54,971 nucleotides of DNA from Methanobacteriota archaeon (lineage in GTDB: Archaea; Thermoplasmatota; Poseidoniia; Poseidoniales; Thalassarchaeaceae): positions 1-54,971 of the forward strand of contig PBMR01000002.1 of assembly GCA_002722735.1 (NCBI GenBank), in the 5' to 3' direction. A program made the position numbers and the translations under genes. Numbering within the stretch: position 1 is the first letter of the stretch; the number at the start of each line of letters is the position of its first letter. Shown here piece after piece: positions 17,401 through 25,283 of the stretch. The notes beneath the pieces were generated by a model, which saw nothing but the letters and a program-made list of their open reading frames with translations, did no database searches and had not been told where the DNA came from.

Positions 17401-18223
17401 CATTGCCATAGACTGGCTGGTGCTCCCGATCCTAACAGCCAGGATCCTCGGGTCGCTGGTCGTGGGCAGCCTGCCGATGCCCTTGGGCATCGATCCCTTC
17501 GAAGGAAACCCCCTAGAATGGAGAGGTCCTTGGTACCTATTAGAGAGCATTCTCATTATTTGTGTGGCAGGCAACTTCTGGATTGACGAGAGGAGGGCAC
17601 AACTCGGACGAGGCGATGGTCCCAAGGGAATGGGAATTGGGTTGCGTTGCTTTGCTATTGTCCTGCTGTCATTCGGGCCCGCCGGTCTGCTTGCCGTCCT
17701 CAGCGCATCATTCAGAAGTTGGAAACTTGCCCATCCCTCGGGTCTCGGTTTGGCACTTCCAAGTGGAGTTCTGGCAGTATTGGCCGTGGGTTCGTGGAAT
17801 GATGCAGTCTTAGATATGGTTCCAAGTTTCGTGTTCATACTTGGGATGTCGCTGATTGCCCTGTGTGGGCTCACCGTACCGCTGAGGGCAGAAACGTGGA
17901 CAATGACCCTAGCAGTCAATGGGCATCTATTCGTTGTGTCAGGCGCTTTGGCAATGGGTTTCATCGATGAGATTCCAATGCCGATCCTTCTGACCATCAT
18001 GTCCACTGTCGTATGGGTAGTGGGAATCCTCCAACTGAGAAAAGCGCTCAGAATTTGGGGTTTGGTGGACCTAATTACAGCTATCCTCTGCGCCATTATC
18101 TTCGTCTCTAGCGAGTTGTCTCAGCCCTCGAACCTCCTGATTTCTCTGATCGTTCTTGCCGTAGAGCTAGGCATTGTAGCGTGGTTAGGCCTAGCTTACC
18201 AGGAAGAATTAGCCAAGGATTAG
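14483..18223 (+). CDS. Very large polytopic membrane protein, unknown function
   Basis: 1246 residues. The first 95 or so are hydrophilic and acidic and probably cytoplasmic. From about residue 95 to 780 there is an almost unbroken series of hydrophobic helices. A charged loop at about 790-855 (containing EMRERRRKRREASETDDLEELL) is followed by more helices to the C-terminus. I estimate more than 30 transmembrane segments. The layout recalls large multi-pass proteins such as DUF2339, but no diagnostic motif is visible, so I assign no function. Start: tandem ATGs at 14483 and 14486 directly after GGAAGG. It runs divergently from pckA with a 95-bp gap, and the downstream FKBP-like gene follows after 76 bp on the same strand. 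Confidence 0.85.
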   Translation: MMTDNEPDDRIIRERAFKRSSGVDIGDIDFENRDVESGKTHEEDEAIGSVFDPFTEIGPEAPGAVQADGSVISEPDRDLVTELSIEGEGRVNWILMVSMIVVYSAISIQVGSTFDPIPGTIALILLAAVGFAFGEMWVPRKNMTLLGITWVVISMKVLYGLAIELRHWGIIGSDGLLGVTLLVLVGANVYAAYRHDHDAIAAQSTLVLLAIGSTAGSILGEEGVAGMILLATLLLHGLALHRESGNLASLGIAASNLWIGMHAITSGFEITQLRVVRLDSPLLLFLLLMVVTALNATMAARFSRKENWFSSGFEAVGLGKPGLWGVSISLGMIGALLAVAANRDDLGYALGMVTFLGGAFGGSYLVVRGVDRERVSVPLLITASILSVILLAGDNVEGLLNLTSYQIFTILGAASTGFVILRDQKSVTDRVLWIGAVAILIMLVLLVPTESSEAGGDGGVLLLSLLSVLHIGTAILALSRGSSSLSGITVLLPWTWILLEEVIQEIIRTILLANDISDPGGIIDLDPMPLALYLCLASILLCVVNVRMGHTGVNLADRFLGITEVSASIRDSGVLQLWSLGLWLPVTTILFMAQFGGFTAITILVVLALLGGMHVGAEILGYRPGQPEQIMGILAFAIVVVQWRHGLDEVLMGILCLSIASLLFGRDDESRFTFGMVLMSLPILVAMSGREASLILEDSASVPNPGIGLAAVLCTAVLLAAYLPMAEKMEKIIKPATSTLLLLVLTIVLSLEGDDLYLEISSIGMFAVTSVWLIARGEIRAELQSIAKRDSILRSVTDGGNARSVGTLEQGTIQTFNPKVAEMRERRRKRREASETDDLEELLTTDVSHRPIVGLAVLAIVMVSTILYAGMFGNNQDSWPLFLIATGSFSSLIVLLVRNRTRGLELELPHVMGVEMPIALTIGGLVAALLTAHVIPPGSSNIVLLDMAVVTVLILVLVLISLVHQKNLLERIPIAIDWLVLPILTARILGSLVVGSLPMPLGIDPFEGNPLEWRGPWYLLESILIICVAGNFWIDERRAQLGRGDGPKGMGIGLRCFAIVLLSFGPAGLLAVLSASFRSWKLAHPSGLGLALPSGVLAVLAVGSWNDAVLDMVPSFVFILGMSLIALCGLTVPLRAETWTMTLAVNGHLFVVSGALAMGFIDEIPMPILLTIMSTVVWVVGILQLRKALRIWGLVDLITAILCAIIFVSSELSQPSNLLISLIVLAVELGIVAWLGLAYQEELAKD

Positions 18224-18299
18224 GGGAATCCTGTTTGGTCGGCTTGTGCCAACCTTGATGACGGGCGGGCATGACAAGAGATGCGTGACTAGGTCTTGG

Positions 18300-19241
18300 A
18301 TGTCTGACACCCCTGACGAGATTGAGCACCCTCCTGTCCCCCTTGGTCTGAACAGTATGGCCGTCCCAAGGGCGACTATCGTTATGTCTATTGGGACGGT
18401 CGTTGTACTGATTGTCTCGAGCATATGGGTCGGCCTTTCTGCTATGGATTTCCTCGATGATCTAGATACCTCTTTCGGCTCGAATAACGTTGAGCTTCTG
18501 AAGTCAGATGGACGGTGGATCTGGGAGGTAGATCTCCTATTCGACACTTGCTCAGCGAGAGAGGACGACTGGAATTGGCCAGAAAAACTGTCCGATCGAG
18601 ACGATGTATACCTCTATCCGGGGGAGCTGCGCTGCGACTGGGAACACCAGGGCGATGGTGATGGTGCGAGCGTGGCGGTCTATAATCGGGGAAATGAAAC
18701 TCTTGACCTAGTTTTGGAGATTAGCGGTGGAGGGGTTGCTTTCTCCGCCTCAGGCGAGCCGCACTACATCATCAACGACCTCGATGAGGGTGGGAGTGTG
18801 ATATTGGAGATCAATCTAGAAGAGGGAATCAGTGAACGAGACGTGAGCATCACAGCGACTCATGTTTCGGTGCTTGAGGCGCAGGTTCGACTCGATGTGC
18901 ACATCCTCGAAGGCACGGAGAATCGTGACCTCCACATCAACGACGGCGATAGGATAAATGTTCACTACACCGTCTGGGATGCTGACACCGGGGAGGAGCT
19001 GGACGATGGGGATCTGCTTGTCACGGCGGGTGACGATCCGGCCTACATCGATGGTTTCGGATGGTCTGCAATAGGTCTCGACATCGACAATGACAGGGGC
19101 CTATTTCCGACGGTGGACACTGGGACCTCACACATCACGCTCCTCCCCCCTCCAATCGCTTACGGAAACAGCGATGATCACGAATTACAAAATTCTTGGC
19201 TGCGCTTCGAGTTGAAAATCAACCAAGGACCGATTACTTAG
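18300..19241 (+). CDS. Membrane-anchored protein with FKBP-like C-terminal domain
   Basis: 313 residues from ATG 18300 (MSDTPDEIEH). An upstream in-frame GTG at 18246 would add 18 residues. A single transmembrane helix lies at about 23-46, and the rest should face outward. The middle region (about 75-215) is beta-rich and Ig-like. The last 95 residues resemble FKBP-type peptidyl-prolyl isomerases: RINVHYTVWDADTGEELDD corresponds to the family's VxVHYTG...DG...FDSS strand, and HITLLPPPIAYGNSDDHE with LRFELKI corresponds to the LxIPPxLAYG...L.FxVEL end. Several active-site aromatic positions look altered and the domain may no longer be catalytic. It is perhaps an extracytoplasmic folding factor; that is inference. 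Confidence 0.7.
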   Translation: MSDTPDEIEHPPVPLGLNSMAVPRATIVMSIGTVVVLIVSSIWVGLSAMDFLDDLDTSFGSNNVELLKSDGRWIWEVDLLFDTCSAREDDWNWPEKLSDRDDVYLYPGELRCDWEHQGDGDGASVAVYNRGNETLDLVLEISGGGVAFSASGEPHYIINDLDEGGSVILEINLEEGISERDVSITATHVSVLEAQVRLDVHILEGTENRDLHINDGDRINVHYTVWDADTGEELDDGDLLVTAGDDPAYIDGFGWSAIGLDIDNDRGLFPTVDTGTSHITLLPPPIAYGNSDDHELQNSWLRFELKINQGPIT

Positions 19242-19283
19242 AAACCCCGAAAGTGACTTGACCAAGGCCTACGGGGGGAGGTT

Positions 19284-20585
19284 GTGACCGAAGGAGAGCA
19301 TGTAGCCCTCAGACCGTCCAAAGAGCTCCTCAATAGGGCTAAGAAGCGGACCAAGCCCAAGTCGGCGAGGAAGGGCGAGCCGCCATTCCTCATGACCGAT
19401 GAAATGCGAAGGCTCTCAACGCCTTGGTCGGTGGCGTCGATTCGGGCTGAACAGATCGATCCATTGGTCCTCCCAGCTGGCGTGATTCTAGATGCGGCTG
19501 CGGGCTCTGGGGTGCAACTGATTGCCTACTCCAAGATTCTGAAACGCCCGGCCCTCGGAATAGAGTTGGATGAGGGCATCGCTGAACTCTGCGCTGCTAA
19601 CATGCACCTCAACTCCGAAGGCGATGTGCAACGCTCGCTCGATAGGGTTCTCGTCGGCGATGGGGTGTCTGCAGACTCTGCAATTTCCGCTTACTGGGCA
19701 AGCCTTCGGGAAGGAGGGACAAGAGCCCACCCCCCAATCGCTATGCTGCATCTGGATCCAGCCCGCCCCAAAGACGCCCAGAGTCACAGTATCGAAGAGA
19801 TGAAGCCCGATTTGAAATCGGTGATCAAGGCGTGGAGCAAACACCTGCAGACCGGACCGCGCGGTCCCGCCGTACTGCTGGACCTGTCTCCAAGACTGAA
19901 TTCCGTTCAGCGAGCGATGATAGATGGCATTCTTGAGACCTGTTTCCCGGGCTGCGGCTGGACGTGGGAGTGGTTGAGCCGAGGAGGTGGCAGGGTCGAC
20001 CGCTTGTCGGTTTGGGTTGGTTCTATCTCATCAAAGAAAGGGCGCCGCTGCTTGCGCATTGGCAGGAAGAGAGTCATGGCCAGCATCGAGGGAACTCCTG
20101 CGACACCGCATGCCGTCGCGTTCAACAAGCCTCCTGATTTCGGTGCGTGGATTTCAATAATCGATCCCGTGCTGTTCGAAAGCGGCCTTCAGAAATCCTG
20201 GTTGAATAGGGCAATTACAGGGGGCACCGGCTCTTCTTGGGTTAGGACAGAGGGGAGGAGGCCGCTACTGATTCACACTGACCCACTAGCGGAGGAAGAG
20301 GATGTCCGGGGATTCGTAGTGGCGACCGGTCAAATCGCTCAACACAGACTAACGCCACCCGAGTTGCACACCATTGACCTTGTTGCATCCGCAGCGGCTA
20401 GTAATGGCATTGGAAAAATCACTCTTAGATGCGGTCTCGATCCCTCCCTGCATCCCACTTTGCAGAGAAGGCTTGACAAGGCCCTGAAGGAGGTTGATGG
20501 TGACAGGGCATTCATGATCGATATGGATTTAGTTCGAGGAGGAACGGGTCACACCCTGTATGTTATCTGTAGAGAACATCACTGA
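19284..20585 (+). CDS. SAM-dependent methyltransferase with THUMP-like C-terminal domain
   Basis: 433 residues from GTG 19284, preceded by GGGGGAGG. After a basic N-terminus, a class I methyltransferase fold begins near residue 62. Motif I is ILDAAAGSGVQLI (about 68-80), the acidic ribose-binding position is in GIELDE, and HLDPARP (about 155-161) lies in the motif IV area, where it resembles the DPAR signature of the THUMP-like methyltransferase family. The C-terminal 70 residues (HTIDLVASAAASNGIGKITLRCGLDP and on) match the short THUMP-like module. An RNA substrate is plausible but not shown. It ends 107 bp before the ribosomal cluster, on the same strand. Confidence 0.75.
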   Translation: MTEGEHVALRPSKELLNRAKKRTKPKSARKGEPPFLMTDEMRRLSTPWSVASIRAEQIDPLVLPAGVILDAAAGSGVQLIAYSKILKRPALGIELDEGIAELCAANMHLNSEGDVQRSLDRVLVGDGVSADSAISAYWASLREGGTRAHPPIAMLHLDPARPKDAQSHSIEEMKPDLKSVIKAWSKHLQTGPRGPAVLLDLSPRLNSVQRAMIDGILETCFPGCGWTWEWLSRGGGRVDRLSVWVGSISSKKGRRCLRIGRKRVMASIEGTPATPHAVAFNKPPDFGAWISIIDPVLFESGLQKSWLNRAITGGTGSSWVRTEGRRPLLIHTDPLAEEEDVRGFVVATGQIAQHRLTPPELHTIDLVASAAASNGIGKITLRCGLDPSLHPTLQRRLDKALKEVDGDRAFMIDMDLVRGGTGHTLYVICREHH

Positions 20586-20692
20586 GGATCGCTTCAGACG
20601 CCATCAATCTGATTCCGTTCGTTTCAAATACGGAGGTCAGGTCGCGTCAGTGCCCAAAGGGCCACCACACAGGTGAACACGGGGGAACCGTA

Positions 20693-21160
20693 TTGGCGAA
20701 AGTGAACGAAGCAGAGCTTGGAGATGACTTCTCCTACATCCTACGAATCGCTGATACCGACATCGACGGACTCAAACCAATTACCTACGGTCTGACCTCG
20801 GTGAAGGGCATCGGAATCAGGACTTCGATGTTAATTTGCCAACTCTCAGGACTGGATGGAAAAAGGCTCGGTGGTCATCTTACTATCGACGAGCAGGACT
20901 TGCTTCGCAGCACCATTGATGATTATGCCACTACAGTTCCGTGGTGGCTTGTGAACCGCCAAAGGGAGCTGGAGACCAATGAGGACGCTCACATTATCGC
21001 CAATGAGGTAAGCATGACGAGGGATGACGACGTTTCTCGGCTCGCCGAGATGAAGACGTATCGGGGAATGCGTCATCGGAGCGGACACAAGGTCCGCGGC
21101 CAGCGGCTCAGATCCAACGGTCGGAAGGGTGCTACTCTGGGCGTTCAGAGGAAGAAGTGA
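20693..21160 (+). CDS. rps13: 30S ribosomal protein uS13
   Basis: 155 residues, archaeal S13. It binds the 16S rRNA head and contacts tRNA and uL5. The helix-two-turn-helix region is clear (TYGLTSVKGIGIRTSMLICQ), and the C-terminus has the conserved basic RGMRHRSGHKVRGQRLRSN. The start is TTG at 20693 (MAKVNEAELG) after GGGGGAA. It is the first gene of a uS13-uS4-uS11-Rpo3 cluster in the order conserved across archaea. The 107-bp gap upstream probably holds the operon promoter, but I see no decisive TATA box. Confidence 0.97.
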   Translation: MAKVNEAELGDDFSYILRIADTDIDGLKPITYGLTSVKGIGIRTSMLICQLSGLDGKRLGGHLTIDEQDLLRSTIDDYATTVPWWLVNRQRELETNEDAHIIANEVSMTRDDDVSRLAEMKTYRGMRHRSGHKVRGQRLRSNGRKGATLGVQRKK

Positions 21161-21173
21161 CGAGGTGGGAGTG

Positions 21174-21848
21174 GTGGGTGAACCAAAGTTCTCTAGATCT
21201 CGGACACAAACTCCCACCCACCCGTGGAAGCAGGCGAGGATTGACGAGGAGCATGCACTCAAAGAGAAGTACGGTTTGAAGAAGATTGGTGGAATGAGAG
21301 AGATCTGGAGGGAGAAGTCAGCCCTGCGCAGGCATCGAAACCAAGCCATGAAGCTGATTGGAAGGGTTGATGCCTCAGAGGGGCACTATGCCAAGGAGAA
21401 GAGTCAGTTGCTCGAGTCTCTGTTCAGCAAGGGACTTCTGGTATCTGGTGCAGACATTGGTGACGTGCTAGAGATCAATGTCGAGCATATGCTGTCTCGA
21501 AGGCTGCAGTCGGTGGTCTACTACCGGGGTCTTGCCCCCTCGATGAGGGCCTCAAGGAATTTGATTGTCCACGGCCACATTTGCATCGGCAACCAGCGCA
21601 TGACCGTGCCTGGGTACCATATCCCCAAAGCGGAAGAAGAACACTTGCAATACACCCTTGGTTCCCCATTCGCTAATCCCGATCATCCCTTCAGAATGGA
21701 TCTAGACGAACGTCGCCTATCTGTCTCTGAGGAAGAAGGGGGGCATGTTCGAGAAGATGGTGCTTCCGAGGAGTTCGTCGAGAAAATCAAGAAGGACGCA
21801 GAGGATGCTCCCACCGTAGATGACACCATTCCCAAGGAGGTGGAATGA
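21174..21848 (+). CDS. rps4: 30S ribosomal protein uS4
   Basis: Primary 16S rRNA-binding protein of the small-subunit body. The family N-terminus is GEPKFSRSR...PTHPW, which fixes the start at GTG 21174 (or the adjacent GTG 21171), with GAGGTGGGA upstream and the uS13 stop at 21160. An S4 RNA-binding domain is visible ([19 protein letters not shown] and [20 protein letters not shown]). The last 40 residues form an acidic extension ([19 protein letters not shown] and on) that is absent from most homologues. Its stop overlaps the uS11 start, so the two are probably translationally coupled. Confidence 0.96.
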   Translation: MGEPKFSRSRTQTPTHPWKQARIDEEHALKEKYGLKKIGGMREIWREKSALRRHRNQAMKLIGRVDASEGHYAKEKSQLLESLFSKGLLVSGADIGDVLEINVEHMLSRRLQSVVYYRGLAPSMRASRNLIVHGHICIGNQRMTVPGYHIPKAEEEHLQYTLGSPFANPDHPFRMDLDERRLSVSEEEGGHVREDGASEEFVEKIKKDAEDAPTVDDTIPKEVE

Positions 21849-22228
21849 TGGGGCACAAGGCGATTCTGCACATTTTCAGCACGACCAACAACGTCCTGAT
21901 CACTGCTACTGACCTGACTGGAGCTGAGACAATCTGCAAGGTTTCCGGAGGCATGGTGACCAAGGGCGGCTCTGATTCTGGTGGGCAGTTTGCTTCTACA
22001 AGGGCTGCTGAGAGGATGGCAGAGATGCTCTCTGAGAAGGACTTCGATCATGTGATCGTCAAGTATCGAGGTGCCGGTGGGAACCGTTCTTACAGCGCTC
22101 CGGGCGCCACGGCAGCAATTCGGGCTTTGACTAGGGCGGGTGTAAAAATCACAAGGATCGAGGATGTCACTCCCTTGCCCACTGATGGGACCAAAAGTAA
22201 GGGAGGTCGCCGGGGCCGGCGAGTATGA
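21845..22228 (+). CDS. rps11: 30S ribosomal protein uS11
   Basis: 127 residues. It lies on the platform of the small subunit near the mRNA exit. Motifs are [18 protein letters not shown] near the N-terminus, [12 protein letters not shown] in the middle, and the C-terminal [19 protein letters not shown], which is highly conserved. Two ATGs are available (21845, 21848) after AAGGAGGTGGA. It overlaps uS4 by 4 bp and is followed after 9 bp by the RNA polymerase subunit. Confidence 0.98.
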   Translation: MMGHKAILHIFSTTNNVLITATDLTGAETICKVSGGMVTKGGSDSGGQFASTRAAERMAEMLSEKDFDHVIVKYRGAGGNRSYSAPGATAAIRALTRAGVKITRIEDVTPLPTDGTKSKGGRRGRRV

Positions 22229-22237
22229 GGTGAAAAT

Positions 22238-23125
22238 ATGGTGAAAATCGAGGTACTGAAAGAGTCGGATGAAAGGATGCAGCTATTACTGTCGGGGACC
22301 GATAGGAGCCTCGCGAACGCCCTCCGACGTTCGCTTATTTCGGACACGCCGAAGATGGCGATCGACAGCGTTAGATTCCAATTGGGAACCAAGGAGCAGG
22401 ACGATGAGACTTGGGAGACGATCGGGCCCCTGCCGGACGAGATGGTGGCTCATAGACTCGCCATGGTTCCCGTTCCGACCCAGCACGACCGATTCCACTT
22501 CCAGCACGAATGCCCTAACTGCTCCGAGCTGGTTGAGGACGATCGCGGTTGTTTGGAATGCCAGATGATTTATTCATGCGTGGTTTTCGGGACAGAAGAA
22601 GGCAGATGGGTCACTGCGGGCGACTTGAAGCACCTCGGCGATGAGTCTCTGGAGATTCCCGCCCAATACAAGAGCATCCCCCTCACCAAGCTGCTGAAGG
22701 GGCAAATGATCGAGTTCTACGCTACCGCCGTAATGGGACGGGGGCGAAATCACGTGAAGTGGTCTCCAGTCTGCGGGGTCTCTTTCACACCTAGGAAGAT
22801 AGGTGTGATCAAGAACAAGACGAAGGCCAAGATCCTCTGGGGCATGAACTTGTCAATCACAGCCAAAGACTTCGACAAGGATGGCAGGATGCTTGACATC
22901 GACAAGGTCGCTACACTCAGTCTTGAACTCCATCACGTTGGCGAGGGTACGGAGGCATCTCGAGAATTCAATGATGCCATAGTTCTCGAAGATGTTCCTC
23001 GTGAATTCATACTAGACTTTGAGACGGATGGGTCTATGACCCCGAGAGTCGCCTTTGAGTTGGCATCCCATGATTTGGCAGAGAAGTTCGGCTCGCTTGA
23101 AGAGGATCTCACTGCAGTTTTGTGA
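22238..23125 (+). CDS. rpo3: DNA-directed RNA polymerase subunit D (Rpo3)
   Basis: 295 residues. It forms the assembly platform with subunits L, N and P, like bacterial alpha. The family signature LLLSGTDRSLANALRRSLIS is near the N-terminus, followed by DEMVAHRLAMVPV. A cysteine cluster (CPNC, GCLEC, then YSC) in the inserted domain is the kind that binds a 4Fe-4S cluster in some archaeal D subunits. All four cysteines needed appear present. The start is ATG 22238 after GAGGTGA. Many euryarchaea follow this gene with eL18, uL13 and uS9. Those are absent here, and pantoate kinase comes next. Confidence 0.97.
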   Translation: MVKIEVLKESDERMQLLLSGTDRSLANALRRSLISDTPKMAIDSVRFQLGTKEQDDETWETIGPLPDEMVAHRLAMVPVPTQHDRFHFQHECPNCSELVEDDRGCLECQMIYSCVVFGTEEGRWVTAGDLKHLGDESLEIPAQYKSIPLTKLLKGQMIEFYATAVMGRGRNHVKWSPVCGVSFTPRKIGVIKNKTKAKILWGMNLSITAKDFDKDGRMLDIDKVATLSLELHHVGEGTEASREFNDAIVLEDVPREFILDFETDGSMTPRVAFELASHDLAEKFGSLEEDLTAVL

Positions 23126-23164
23126 GATGCCAATCCTTCTTTACCGGTTCACTGGTGTGGAACC

Positions 23165-24142
23165 ATGACTACGAGGCTCGGTCGGGGGCAATGTGGAGCC
23201 CATCTAACGCTGCTCTTCACTGTTGACGACTTGGCCGCGGAGCTAGAAGAACAGGGCAGCATTGGAGCAGGATTGTGCATAGAGGATGGAACTGAGGCCA
23301 TAGCAAAAGGGGAGGGGGGGGAGTCATCACTCGTCGTCTCTTTCCTAGGTGAGGGATGTATTTCCACTATGTACGAAGAGGTGCTTGAAGTGCTTTGCTC
23401 GGAAATTCCCGAAGCAGGAGAGTTAGCATGGGAACTGAGTATCAGAGTGAGACTGCCAGTCTCACAGGGATTCGGAATGTCCGCCTCTGGTGCCATAGCC
23501 GCTGCGATAGCTTTCCAGAGGGCTCTTGGAATTCCTCACGAAGAGTGCCTGAGAAGGGCTTTCTTGGTTGCTCACATCGTCGAGCGCAGGAGATCCAGTG
23601 GATTAGGGGACACCACTGCACTGGCCGCGGGCGGTGTTGAGAGGAGGCTGGTTGCCGGCTCGCCTTACTGCGGCCCTAGATTAGAGAATGGGCCCGGAAA
23701 CTCCGAGGGATGGACTCTCAACACCCCGGTACTCCTCTCTTGGAAGGCCGAAACAGGGGTGCATACTTCGCAATACATCGATGATCCTAGATGGAAGGAT
23801 AGGATTACCGGGGCGGGAGAGGAACAGATGGGCAAGCTGAGTGTGGGTGTCTGGAATCAATCTAGGTGGTCGGAGTTGATTGAGGCGTCTCGTTGCTTCG
23901 CTGAAGCCAGTGGTTTGTCAGCTGACGCCTCAAGATCTGCGTTGCTCTCCACTGTGAGCCGGGCTATCACAACAGCGAATCTTTCTGAAGTGGTGTGCCC
24001 CTTGCTTTGCATGTTGGGAGAGAGCGTTGTTATCGTACCGAGGAATGCTGAGTCCGATGGCAAATTCTTCGATCGTCTCTCGGGGGAGTTGGAGGTCGCT
24101 GGCCTATCGACTTTCAGAAGCAGGGTGGGTCCTCTAGTCTGA
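23165..24142 (+). CDS. Pantoate kinase (GHMP superfamily)
   Basis: 325 residues. Archaeal pantoate kinase phosphorylates pantoate ahead of phosphopantothenate synthetase in coenzyme A synthesis. Evidence: the N-terminal GQCGAHLTLLFTVDD and IGAGLCIEDG resemble the family's APxHITGFF...GSxGAGLxL start, and the GHMP ATP-binding loop is LPVSQGFGMSASGAIAAAIA (about 98-117). The helix after it (ERRRSSGLGDTTALAAGG) carries the conserved GLGD substrate loop. It lies 39 bp after rpo3 on the same strand. The family could also be another GHMP kinase, but the GLGDTTA pattern supports pantoate kinase. It ends 1 bp before the convergent nuclease-like gene. Confidence 0.8.
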   Translation: MTTRLGRGQCGAHLTLLFTVDDLAAELEEQGSIGAGLCIEDGTEAIAKGEGGESSLVVSFLGEGCISTMYEEVLEVLCSEIPEAGELAWELSIRVRLPVSQGFGMSASGAIAAAIAFQRALGIPHEECLRRAFLVAHIVERRRSSGLGDTTALAAGGVERRLVAGSPYCGPRLENGPGNSEGWTLNTPVLLSWKAETGVHTSQYIDDPRWKDRITGAGEEQMGKLSVGVWNQSRWSELIEASRCFAEASGLSADASRSALLSTVSRAITTANLSEVVCPLLCMLGESVVIVPRNAESDGKFFDRLSGELEVAGLSTFRSRVGPLV

Positions 24143-24143
24143 G

Positions 24144-25229
24144 TCAGGATTCGTTCCTCATCTTCTCATGGAAATCCTCTAGTGGCTTCAGGTCTAGTGG
24201 GCTAGCATCAAGTTGAGTGGCCCCCCTGAGTTTTAGGCCACCACAAAACCCATGACGGTACACGATGGCACCCTGACCGTATTCGGCAACGTACCTGTCG
24301 ACTTGCTTCTGAGTCTTCTTCTTCGGGAACTTGAGATCGGCACCGAAGAAGTGCTTTGCATCAATCCAAGCACAAGGGACGCCATTGATTCTCACATCAT
24401 CCAAAAGGAGAAGATCGGGCGTGATAATAGCCCTACCCTCGCTCACTTTCTGCTCTGCTAGAAGTTCATTCTGACGGCGGAACCTGACTCCAAGAGAGGT
24501 GAAGTGGTCGCAAAGGACGACCTCGAAGACCTCGGCAGCGTTCTGAGTCTCGGTTTGGTTGACTGAGCTTACCCTGTCGACTGACTCGGCGAGTTCAAAC
24601 TGCTCACGATCGTGCTTATTCAGTTTGGAGGGGTTCTTATTCAGGGTTTCCTTGATCCTACTCTTGGACCATCCCCTTCCGGTCAGAATGGCTCGGAAGG
24701 TGTTGACAGGGGGGGCGTCGAAGCGCTTGGATAGCGCTATGACGCTCTCACCCGCACCGTAACGTCGATTGATTTCGTTGGCGCGGCGCATTAGTTTCGA
24801 ATGCGAGTAGACGCTCTTCTCCTGATTCAAGGCACTTCGCAGGGATAGAGTCTGCTCAAGGGTTATCGGCAGGTTGTCCAGCTTGGAGGCAATCTCCTGA
24901 ACCCTCTCTTCGGGGAGGAAGCCAAACTCGCCGGGAATGCAGGCTATTTCGCCAGCCTTGCGCTGTACTTCCTTGGAAACAGCATTTGTCCGCCACTGGA
25001 TGTTTATTCTCTTCGGAGGCGGGTCGATATCCTTCGGTATCCCCATCGGTAGTGGATTGATGCTGAAGCGGGCTAACGCACGCTCGACCGCCTGTGATTT
25101 GGCCGATGGGCTAGTCTCCTTGCGAGAGCGATCATTGCTCCCGGAGCGCCGGCGGCGCCGGCGGCGGGAACTCCGCCGATTGCCACTATTCTCTTCACTC
25201 AACGGGACAGCCAGAGAAAGGGGCCCCAT
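24144..25229 (-). CDS. CDIN1-like protein (TPD-motif, PD-(D/E)XK-type putative nuclease)
   Basis: 361 residues. The N-terminal 45 residues are very basic (RRSSRRRRRRRSGS) and may bind nucleic acid. The middle has a helix-turn-helix-like stretch (YGAGESVIALSKRFDAPPVNTFRAIL). The C-terminal third contains ITPDLLLLDDVRING, then WIDAKHFFGAD, and a QVDRYVAEYGQGAIVYRHGF strand. TPD, a following DAK (xDxK) and a glutamine helix are the pattern of the TPD domain found in human CDIN1 (C15orf41) and archaeal relatives, thought to be a PD-(D/E)XK nuclease fold. The predicted metal ligands (D of TPD, D and K of DAK) are all present. The substrate is unknown. It runs convergent with pantoate kinase and downstream of leuS on the same strand. 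Confidence 0.72.
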   Translation of the reverse strand: MGPLSLAVPLSEENSGNRRSSRRRRRRRSGSNDRSRKETSPSAKSQAVERALARFSINPLPMGIPKDIDPPPKRINIQWRTNAVSKEVQRKAGEIACIPGEFGFLPEERVQEIASKLDNLPITLEQTLSLRSALNQEKSVYSHSKLMRRANEINRRYGAGESVIALSKRFDAPPVNTFRAILTGRGWSKSRIKETLNKNPSKLNKHDREQFELAESVDRVSSVNQTETQNAAEVFEVVLCDHFTSLGVRFRRQNELLAEQKVSEGRAIITPDLLLLDDVRINGVPCAWIDAKHFFGADLKFPKKKTQKQVDRYVAEYGQGAIVYRHGFCGGLKLRGATQLDASPLDLKPLEDFHEKMRNES

Positions 25230-25283
25230 GAACCCACCGTGGCTCGAGTCCGGTGGAAATAGCTCGAGACGGCAAGTCTAACC

